The position numbers and the translations under genes are program-made. Positions 57,902-64,000 of a stretch of 64,000 nucleotides of DNA are shown one piece after another. Under the pieces are notes generated by a model. It saw only the letters and a list, made by a program, of their open reading frames with translations, was not told the DNA's origin and made no database searches. The stretch is from DASYTH01 sp045806965. Its GTDB lineage: Bacteria > Actinomycetota > Actinomycetes > Mycobacteriales > Pseudonocardiaceae. Position 1 is the first letter of the stretch. Each line of letters opens with the position of its first letter. The stretch lies in the NCBI GenBank assembly GCA_045806965.1, contig JBJMIG010000017.1, positions 11,365-75,364 on the forward strand, read 5' to 3'.

Positions 57902-60508
57902 CTACCGCGCCGCCGGCTCGCCTCCGCCTGACGCGGCCCAGTACACCGCGTTGGCCACCTGGGCGTAGAGGCCCTTCGGATGCGCGCGGAACAACGGCTC
58001 GCTGCCGAACATGAGCACCCGCGCGCCGCGCTCGTCGGTGCCGGACACCACGACCGGCGCGCCGCCGGCCGCCTCCGGCCCACCGGTGCCGTCGTCGTTG
58101 GCCAGCCAGTGCCCGGCCACCAGCGGGTTACCCGGGGCGAAGCGCTGTTCGACCCGCACCCCGGCACCGAGGCCGGTGAACCACTGCGGGGCGAACACGA
58201 ACGAGTTGGGCAGGCCGTCCCCGCCGAGCACACCCGGGCTGTTCACCACCGACACCACCCCGTTCGCGTCGGCCCTGCCCGGCACCGCGCGCACGTCGAG
58301 CAGGCCGGCGGCGGCGTTGAACGCCGAGCCGGTGCTCCCCCGGGTGATCACGCCGCCTCGGCGGAGGAACTCCTGCAGCCCCGCCAGGGCCGTCGGGTTG
58401 AGCGCCTCGAAACGCAACCCCGAGGCGACGATCAGCACGTCGATCCGGGACAGGTCGAAGCCGGCGTTGAGCACCGCCGTGGATACCGGCCGGATGTCAA
58501 AACCCATGCCGCGCAAGGCGAAGAGCTCGTCTCCGGCCACCGCGGCGGCGACCGTGACGTGGCGCAGCACGGCTGCGGCGGCGCCGGGCGGCGCCGCGGT
58601 GAATCGCACGCCGTAGCGGTCGGCGACCTCGATCGCCGCACCCCGGGCCGAGGCCGGCACCTGCACCGTGGCGTCGGCCCGGCGGCGCAGCTCGATCCCG
58701 CGGCCGAGCAGGTCGTTGACCGCGCTCGCGTCCTTGCCGTCCCGCACGCTGATGACCAGATCCCGGCCAGGTGCGGCGTCCACCCCGCCGGTCGGCGCGG
58801 CTGCCAGCACCGGGTGGCTCGGCACCCGAAGGTCGGCTCCGGCCTCCGAGCTGGCCAGCGTGTTGGGCACGGTGCTGGCAACGATGTCCACCGACGCACC
58901 CCAGAGCAGCCGCTGGCTCCAGCCGGCGATGTCGAAGGTGACCGGCGCGTCGTGCGAGATGTCGCGGCCCGCTTCGAGCATCACGTTGGCCAGCGCGCGT
59001 TTCGGCTGGTGCAGGTCCACCAGGTAGGAGCCGGCCGGATAGTGCCGGCCGCCAAGCCGAAAGTCCCGGTCCGCCCGGCGCACCCGGACATCGTGCGCGA
59101 CCAGATGGTCGACCAGCCGGGCGGCGGCCACCGCGGAGCGCTGCGCCGGGCCCGTCGGGATCACGTACGCCCGCGGGAACTGGGTGGTGAACCGGTCTTC
59201 CGGGCCGAAGCCGGGCACGAAGCCGTCCGGGATGAACCGCTGCGGCTCGCCGGCGGCGCCCCGGCGGAAGATCTCGATCTGGTTGTGCACCAACTGGACC
59301 GAGTGTGCGGCCACGTAGTCCACCGTGGTCTTCATGGTCGCCTCGGACACCGCGGCGTTGATCGCCGCCCGCCTGCGCAGCTCGGCCTCCGGCAGCGTGT
59401 CGTAGAGCGAGTTGTTGACCTGCAAAGGAATCTCGATGGTGTACGAGACCGCGCCGTGGAACATCGAATACTGCGCGGTGTAGATCGGCGCCCAGCCGTC
59501 CCACTGCCCCGGCGGGATGTCGCGGAACGGCACCACGGTGTCCTGCGCCTCCGGGAAGCCGAGCGCCTTGACCGCCTGCTCCATGCCGAGCCCGTTGGCC
59601 AGGCCGTGCCGGATGTAGAGGTCGAAGTCGTAGTTCTGGCCGTGCGGCGGCCCGGTCGGCTCGATCAGTGTGCCGTCCACGTAACCGTGCTCGTCGAGCA
59701 TCATCACCGGTTGGGTGGCCTGCACGATCTCCCGCATGGCCACGTTCTCCGGCTGGGAGGAGGTGATGAAGTCCCGGTTGAGGTCGAATCCGTTGGCGTT
59801 GCCCCGGGTTCCGGCCACCCGTCCGTCCGGGTTGGCGGTCACGTTGAAGTAGATCCGGTGCCGCTCGAGCAGCCGGCCTACCGCGGGATCGGTGCTGGTT
59901 GCCAACTGGGTGATCAGGTCGACGGCCGCGTCGGTGCCCTCCCACTCGTTGCCGTGGATGTTGTTGTTGATCCAGAGCGGCGTCTTGTAGCCGCGCTCGA
60001 GCCCGCGGTCACGGGCGGCGCGTGCCGGGTCGTTCTCGATCTCGGCCCGCCAGGCGTCCTGCTCGCGAGTCTGGGCCGGATGTTCCGGCGCGGTCAGCGT
60101 GACCAGGTAGAGATCGCGGCCGAGGTTGGTGGTCCCGGCCACGTCGACCGAGATCCGGTCGCTGCGTCGCTGCAGGTCGTTGAGGCGCGGCGCGATGGCG
60201 TGGTAGGGCAGCAACCCCAGCTTGATGGACTTGTCGGTGCGGTCCTCCGGGAACACCCGCAGCTGGGTGTGCCTCGGATAGCCCTGCCGGGCGCCGGCCT
60301 TGTTCTCGCCGGCCACCACGAGTGCGGTGTGGGCGGGCGGGTCGGCGGCCGCGACCTCGTTTCGGTCCGGGCCGTTGGCCGGCTCCTCGCCCTTGGTCGG
60401 GCCCGGCGGGGCGGGCGCGGCGCCCGCCGCGGCCACCCCGGCGGCCGGAGTGAGCACGGTGGTGAGCAGGGCGGCGATCAACGCGACAAGCCAGACGATT
60501 TTACGCAC
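57902..60508 (-). CDS. Secreted M14-family zinc carboxypeptidase
   Basis: 868 residues from GTG 60508, which has TAAGG upstream and opens directly with a signal peptide (R-K-I-V-W then a hydrophobic stretch). The zinc motif H185-G-N-E188 is followed by D-L-N-R-D-F, D-E-H-G-Y (third ligand), and Y-T-I-E-I (catalytic glutamate). A long C-terminal half adds a glutamine amidotransferase-like or carbohydrate-binding-like region. It probably degrades peptides outside the cell. It separates lipB from lipA on the opposite strand. Confidence 0.88.
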   Translation of the reverse strand: MRKIVWLVALIAALLTTVLTPAAGVAAAGAAPAPPGPTKGEEPANGPDRNEVAAADPPAHTALVVAGENKAGARQGYPRHTQLRVFPEDRTDKSIKLGLLPYHAIAPRLNDLQRRSDRISVDVAGTTNLGRDLYLVTLTAPEHPAQTREQDAWRAEIENDPARAARDRGLERGYKTPLWINNNIHGNEWEGTDAAVDLITQLATSTDPAVGRLLERHRIYFNVTANPDGRVAGTRGNANGFDLNRDFITSSQPENVAMREIVQATQPVMMLDEHGYVDGTLIEPTGPPHGQNYDFDLYIRHGLANGLGMEQAVKALGFPEAQDTVVPFRDIPPGQWDGWAPIYTAQYSMFHGAVSYTIEIPLQVNNSLYDTLPEAELRRRAAINAAVSEATMKTTVDYVAAHSVQLVHNQIEIFRRGAAGEPQRFIPDGFVPGFGPEDRFTTQFPRAYVIPTGPAQRSAVAAARLVDHLVAHDVRVRRADRDFRLGGRHYPAGSYLVDLHQPKRALANVMLEAGRDISHDAPVTFDIAGWSQRLLWGASVDIVASTVPNTLASSEAGADLRVPSHPVLAAAPTGGVDAAPGRDLVISVRDGKDASAVNDLLGRGIELRRRADATVQVPASARGAAIEVADRYGVRFTAAPPGAAAAVLRHVTVAAAVAGDELFALRGMGFDIRPVSTAVLNAGFDLSRIDVLIVASGLRFEALNPTALAGLQEFLRRGGVITRGSTGSAFNAAAGLLDVRAVPGRADANGVVSVVNSPGVLGGDGLPNSFVFAPQWFTGLGAGVRVEQRFAPGNPLVAGHWLANDDGTGGPEAAGGAPVVVSGTDERGARVLMFGSEPLFRAHPKGLYAQVANAVYWAASGGGEPAAR

Positions 60509-60594
60509 GAATAGTGCCTTACCGGTGACGGACCGTGGCGTCAATAGTGCGGCGTGACCGCGCCCACCTAGGGGTCAGGCGTAATGTTGGGCTC

Positions 60595-61617
60595 GTGACG
60601 ATCGTGCCGGAGGGCCGGAAGCTGCTGCGTCTTGAAGTGCGCAACAGCCAGACACCCATCGAGAAGAAGCCGCCTTGGATCAAGACCAGGGCGAAGATGG
60701 GTCCGGAGTACCGCGAGCTCAAGGCCCTGGTCCGGCGTGAAGGACTGCACACGGTGTGCGAGGAGGCCGGTTGTCCGAACATCTTCGAATGCTGGGAGGA
60801 CCGCGAGGCCACCTTCCTGATCGGCGGCGACCAGTGCACCCGGCGCTGTGACTTCTGCCAGATCGACACCGGCCGCCCGGCCGCGCTCGACCGCGGCGAG
60901 CCGCGCCGGGTCGCCGAATCGGTCCAGGCCATGGGCCTGCGCTACGCGACCGTCACCGGGGTCGCCCGCGACGACCTGCCGGACGGCGGCGCCTGGCTCT
61001 ACGCCGAGACCGTGCGCGAGATCCACCGGCACAACCCCGGCACCGGCGTCGAACTGCTCATCCCCGACTTCAACGCCGCACCGGATCTCCTGGCCGAGGT
61101 GTTCGGCGCCCGGCCCGAGGTGCTGGCGCACAACCTGGAGACCGTGCCGAGGATCTTTCGGGCCATCCGGCCGGGCTTCCGGTACGAGCGCTCACTTTCG
61201 GTGCTGACCGAGGCACGGCGGGCCGGGCTGGTCACCAAGTCCAACCTGATCCTCGGCATGGGCGAGGAGCCGGACGAGATCACCAGCGCGCTTGCCGACC
61301 TGCACGAGGCCGGCTGCGACCTGATCACGATCACCCAGTATCTGCGGCCGAGCGTGCGCCACCACCCGGTGGACCGCTGGGTCAAGCCGGAGGAGTTCCT
61401 GCGGCACAAGGAAACCGCCCAGTCACTCGGCTTCGCCGGGGTCATGGCCGGGCCGTTGGTCCGCTCCTCCTACCGGGCCGGGCGGCTTTACGCGGCGGCG
61501 CTGGCGCACCGAGGCGAGCAGTTGCCGGACTCGCTGCGCCACCTCGCCGAGGCCGCCCCGGCGCGCCAGGAAATCGGCAGCCTGCTCGCCAGCCAGGTAG
61601 ACCGCGCCCTTTCCTGA
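60595..61617 (+). CDS. lipA: Lipoyl synthase
   Basis: 340 residues from GTG 60595, in agreement with mycobacterial LipA (E-G-R-K-L-L-R-L-E-V-R-N). A radical SAM enzyme inserting two sulfurs into octanoyl groups. The auxiliary cluster motif C-E-E-A-G-C-P-N-I-F-E-C and the SAM cluster motif C-T-R-R-C-D-F-C are present, and R-S-S-Y is near the C-terminus. It matches Rv2218. Confidence 0.96.
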   Translation: MTIVPEGRKLLRLEVRNSQTPIEKKPPWIKTRAKMGPEYRELKALVRREGLHTVCEEAGCPNIFECWEDREATFLIGGDQCTRRCDFCQIDTGRPAALDRGEPRRVAESVQAMGLRYATVTGVARDDLPDGGAWLYAETVREIHRHNPGTGVELLIPDFNAAPDLLAEVFGARPEVLAHNLETVPRIFRAIRPGFRYERSLSVLTEARRAGLVTKSNLILGMGEEPDEITSALADLHEAGCDLITITQYLRPSVRHHPVDRWVKPEEFLRHKETAQSLGFAGVMAGPLVRSSYRAGRLYAAALAHRGEQLPDSLRHLAEAAPARQEIGSLLASQVDRALS

Positions 61618-61840
61618 GGCATCCAGCAGATCCCGGCCGTTTCCGAGCAGGAACAACGCGAAGGAAATCAGCGCGCGCAGCAAACGGCGTCTCGATCGTC
61701 GCATGTAGACCTCCATGGCGTGATGGATGCTGGGATTGGTCCGCCAGCGCGTTGTTTCTGGTATACCAACTTCGTAAGCGGTCGCGCGCCTTCCAATTCA
61801 GGACCTCCGAGCCCGGAGGTCCGGCCCCGGAGGTACGGCA
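61618..61840. promoter_or_regulatory. Control region upstream of the TetR-like gene
   Basis: The spacer is less GC-rich near 61730-61800. It holds a perfect 10-bp palindrome TGGTATACCA (61759-61768) and a 9-bp inverted repeat GGACCTCCG/CGGAGGTCC with a 4-base loop (61801-61822). GGAGG (61829-61833) lies seven bases before the ATG at 61841. Either repeat could be an operator for autoregulation. Confidence 0.5.
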
Positions 61841-62695
61841 ATGGATGTCCACCACGCCGAGACACCTTGGCCAACCTTGTTGAGTGGGTTGCAGAACCCG
61901 AAGACCCAGGCCAATCCCGCCAACAAGAAGGTGTTCAGCCTCACTCGCCTGTTCCTTGATGTGGGATTGAAAATGCTCGACGATAGTTTCGTCGACTCGG
62001 GCGGCGGCGCCACATTCGGCCGGCGGAATGTCACCAGGGACCGGATCGTGCGGCGCGCCATGCATGCCGCGAGAAACGACTCGATGGATCTCGACTGGGG
62101 CAAGCTGGACTCGGGAATGGGTGCGTTCACGCAGCGCTGGAAACTGGTCTCCCACTATCGCCAGGACCTCGTCACCTATGCGTTGTACTCGCCGCGCTGG
62201 CAGCAGGCGTTCGAGCTCACCCGGCGTGAGTTGCTCGAGGGTCTCGACGAGGTGGCCAGGCACGAGCGGAAGTTCTCCGAGCTGATCATCTCGGTGGCCG
62301 CGAAGGACATGCAGCTCCGGCTGCGTTTTTCGCGCTACCTCATCTTCCAGTTCAGCCTGACCATGGACCCTGCCTACGCCGAGCGTGCCTACCGGGCACA
62401 CGAGCTGTTCTACCAGCGCTCTCTGGAAAGCTGGACCGCCACCTACCACGAGGCGCTTGGCAAGATCGCGGCCACATTGCGCGGAAACGTCACCGCCGAG
62501 AAGCTGCGCCGGCTGTTCTCCGCACTCGCCCAAGGGCTCGCCATGATGGCCGCCTACACCGGCAGAGACGCCCTCACCCGCACCGAGGACGACATCCCGT
62601 TCCTGGCCGAGGGCATCATGCTGATGCTGGTCGGCGCGCTGAACACCGGTGACGGCCGGCCGGCCGGGGAGGTCATCGACCAGCTCTTCGCCTGA
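61841..62695 (+). CDS. TetR-like regulator with an N-terminal extension
   Basis: 284 residues from ATG 61841 with GGAGG seven bases upstream. All helical. A divergent TetR-type helix-turn-helix can be traced from about residue 65 (T-R-D-R-I-V-R-R-A-M-H-A-A-R) through W-K-L-V-S-H-Y-R-Q-D-L, followed by a TetR-like ligand domain. The first 60 residues are extra for the family. The match is weak, so an unrelated helical protein is possible. It is convergent with the LacI gene, 4 bp apart. Confidence 0.6.
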   Translation: MDVHHAETPWPTLLSGLQNPKTQANPANKKVFSLTRLFLDVGLKMLDDSFVDSGGGATFGRRNVTRDRIVRRAMHAARNDSMDLDWGKLDSGMGAFTQRWKLVSHYRQDLVTYALYSPRWQQAFELTRRELLEGLDEVARHERKFSELIISVAAKDMQLRLRFSRYLIFQFSLTMDPAYAERAYRAHELFYQRSLESWTATYHEALGKIAATLRGNVTAEKLRRLFSALAQGLAMMAAYTGRDALTRTEDDIPFLAEGIMLMLVGALNTGDGRPAGEVIDQLFA

Positions 62696-62699
62696 GTGG

Positions 62700-63731
62700 T
62701 CAGCGCAGCCGCGGCGGCGCCGTACTTTCCCTGACGACCAGCGCGGTGGCGAGCTCGACGCGGTTGTCGACCGGCTCGTCACCGCGAGCGATGGCGATGA
62801 TCAGGTTGGCCGCGGCCGCACCCATCCGGGTGAGCGGTTGGCGGATGGTGGTCATCGGCGGTCCGGCCCACTGGGTGAACGACAGGTCGTCGAAGCCGAC
62901 CACACTGAGGTCGTCGGGGATGTGCCGGCCGGCATGGCGGGCGGCCTCGTAGACGCCGAATGCCTGGAGGTCGTTGGCGGTGAAGATGGCCGTCGGCGGG
63001 TCGGGCAGCCGGAACAGCGCCTCCGCGTCGCGCCGGCCGCCCTCGACGTAGAGGGTGCTGATCCGGACCAGGTCGGGGTCGACCGGAATGCCGGCGGCGT
63101 CCATCGCGGCCCGGTAGCCGTCCAGTCGCGCCCGGCAACAGGGCCACTCGGGCGGCCCGCTGATCATGGCGATCCGTCGGTGGCCGAGGTCGAGCAGGTG
63201 CCGGGTGGCGGCCAGCCCGCCGTTCCAGTTGGTGGCGCCGACCGAAGGGGTCTCGTGCAGCGGCTCGCCGGTCGGGTCGAGCACCACGAGCGGGATCGAC
63301 CGGGCCGCGAGCTGGGACTGCTGGGCGGTGGTGAGGTCGGAGAAGACGGCGATCACCCCGGTCGGCCGGCGGGTGAGAACCTGTTCGGTCCACGCCTTTC
63401 CCGGGGTGAGCCGGCCCTGCATCTCGGTGAGCACGACGGCGAGCTCGTGATCCCTGGCGACCTGCTCGACCCCGCGGATGATCTCCAGAGCCCACAGGCT
63501 TTCCAGGGCGTGGAAGACCAGCTCGAGAATGGCCGCGGGCTCGGTGTGTTCCGGCCGGCGATAGCCGTACTCGCGGATGACCTCCTCGACCCGCCTGCGG
63601 GTGTCGACCGCGACCCCGGGCTGGCCGTTGATCACCCGGGATACCGTCGGCGCGGACACCCCGGCGAGCCGGGCCAGGTCAGCGACGGTCAGCTCGCCAC
63701 GCCTGCGGCCTGCCCTACGTGCCGTCGTCAC
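62700..63731 (-). CDS. LacI-family transcriptional regulator
   Basis: 343 residues from GTG 63731. The N-terminal helix-turn-helix is clear (T-V-A-D-L-A-R-L-A-G-V-S-A-P-T-V-S-R-V-I-N-G), followed by the hinge and a periplasmic-binding-like sugar domain ending in G-F-D-D-L and T-I-R-Q-P. It should repress sugar genes, which are not in the window. The start lies 9 bp from the end of a transposase gene, so its promoter region has been altered. Confidence 0.92.
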   Translation of the reverse strand: MTTARRAGRRRGELTVADLARLAGVSAPTVSRVINGQPGVAVDTRRRVEEVIREYGYRRPEHTEPAAILELVFHALESLWALEIIRGVEQVARDHELAVVLTEMQGRLTPGKAWTEQVLTRRPTGVIAVFSDLTTAQQSQLAARSIPLVVLDPTGEPLHETPSVGATNWNGGLAATRHLLDLGHRRIAMISGPPEWPCCRARLDGYRAAMDAAGIPVDPDLVRISTLYVEGGRRDAEALFRLPDPPTAIFTANDLQAFGVYEAARHAGRHIPDDLSVVGFDDLSFTQWAGPPMTTIRQPLTRMGAAAANLIIAIARGDEPVDNRVELATALVVRESTAPPRLR

Positions 63732-63740
63732 CGCCGCAGT

Positions 63741-64000
63741 CTAGGTGTACTGACCTGAGAGGTTGGGGACGCGGCTGGCGGGTGGTTTGCCGTTGAGTGC
63801 GGTGTGGCCGCGGTGGTGATTGTAGGTGTGGAGCCACTGTGGCAGTGCTTGGCGTCGCTCGGTCTCGGATCGGTAGGGGCGGGCGTAGGCCCATTCGTCG
63901 AGCAGGGTGCGGTTGAACCGTTCGACTTTGCCGTTGGTCTGGGGCCGGTAGGGGCGGGTGCGCTTGTGCGTGATTCCGGCGGTGGTGAGGGTGTCGCGCC
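63741..64000 (-). mobile_element. IS481-type transposase, C-terminal end (continues beyond window)
   Basis: Reading the minus strand from the window edge to a TAG at 63741-63743 gives about 86 residues: T-H-K-R-T-R-P-Y-R-P-Q-T-N-G-K-V-E-R-F-N-R-T-L, then W-L-H-T-Y-N-H-H-R-G-H-T-A-L. This is the end of an integrase-core (rve) transposase, with the catalytic Glu in K-V-E-R, as in the IS481 family. The start and the other IS end are outside the window. No clear inverted repeat is visible at this end. Confidence 0.88.

Noticed and set aside
61423..61704. A minus-strand frame starting at ATG 61704 with GGAGG five bases upstream and a basic-hydrophobic N-terminus
   Set aside because: Only the first 29 codons lie outside lipA; the rest is antisense to its conserved 3' end. 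Possible remnant of a gene, but not supported as a protein.

Overview
The window is high-GC actinobacterial chromosome, most likely from the Pseudonocardiales (Amycolatopsis and relatives). The evidence is dense, mostly gapless coding with many GTG and some TTG starts and GTGA stop/start overlaps, an actinobacterial bcc-aa3 respiratory set (qcrCAB, ctaC, ctaE, ctaF), a phosphatidylinositol-mannoside mannosyltransferase, a type VII secretion substrate cassette, and a phosphofructokinase with the active-site residues of the pyrophosphate-dependent Amycolatopsis enzyme. From memory of the H37Rv map, gene order follows Mycobacterium tuberculosis Rv2176 (pknL) to Rv2218 (lipA), with insertions, losses and one inverted block. 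The species is inferred, not shown.

Region 1 (1-7000): the 3' end of a PASTA-domain kinase, a small operon (NfeD-like protein, flotillin, unknown actinobacterial protein), an HNH/DUF222 gene that reads antisense through its neighbour, a spacer with about 20-bp tandem repeats, and aroG. Region 2 (7000-17300): truncated haemoglobin, an amidase lacking its nucleophilic serine, PPi-dependent phosphofructokinase, RNase AS-like exonuclease, PlsC-type acyltransferase, ROK glucokinase, an ArsA-like ATPase operon with a SRPBCC protein, a phosphoesterase, and a shrunken fadD15-type acyl-CoA ligase. Region 3 (17300-19610): a four-gene cassette (EspC-like protein, WXG100-like/CHAP hydrolase, two YbaB-like proteins). 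Region 4 (19610-31830): cell envelope and nucleic-acid genes (pimB, HEXXH metallopeptidase, RipC-like NlpC/P60 endopeptidase with a structured leader, a degenerate NlpC/P60-VanY protein, NYN protein, exonuclease/GIY-YIG protein, secreted propeller, MOSC protein, beta-lactamase-fold lipoprotein).

Region 5 (31820-42100): qcrB-qcrA-qcrC-ctaE, translationally coupled on the minus strand, then a receiver-like gene with trpD, then ctaF and ctaC, and asnB and adenosine kinase. Relative to M. tuberculosis the trpD/ctaE/qcrCAB block is inverted. Region 6 (42100-52850): stem-loop repeats, erpA, glycerate kinase, DUF3043 protein, aldo-keto reductase, cobU-cobT-cobS, ilvE, an APC permease overlapping a small membrane gene antisense, and pepA preceded by a 95-bp tandem repeat that copies pepA's own start site. 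Region 7 (52850-61620): lpd-sucB-TIGR01777-lipB, an M14 carboxypeptidase on the opposite strand, then lipA. These supply the E3 and E2 subunits of 2-oxoacid dehydrogenases and the pathway that lipoylates E2. Region 8 (61620-64000): a TetR-like regulator with palindromes upstream, a LacI-family regulator, and the 3' end of an IS481-type transposase only 9 bp from the LacI start.

Three families of non-coding repeats recur between genes: ACTCGCG-type 20/21-mers (5376-5556 and 30775-30858), AAGGTGACATT stem-loops (42116-42314 and 52414-52454) and the 95-bp start-site repeat (50643-50845). Several convergent gene pairs are separated by strong hairpins. I saw no tRNA, rRNA or CRISPR array. All functional calls are by eye; no database search was run.
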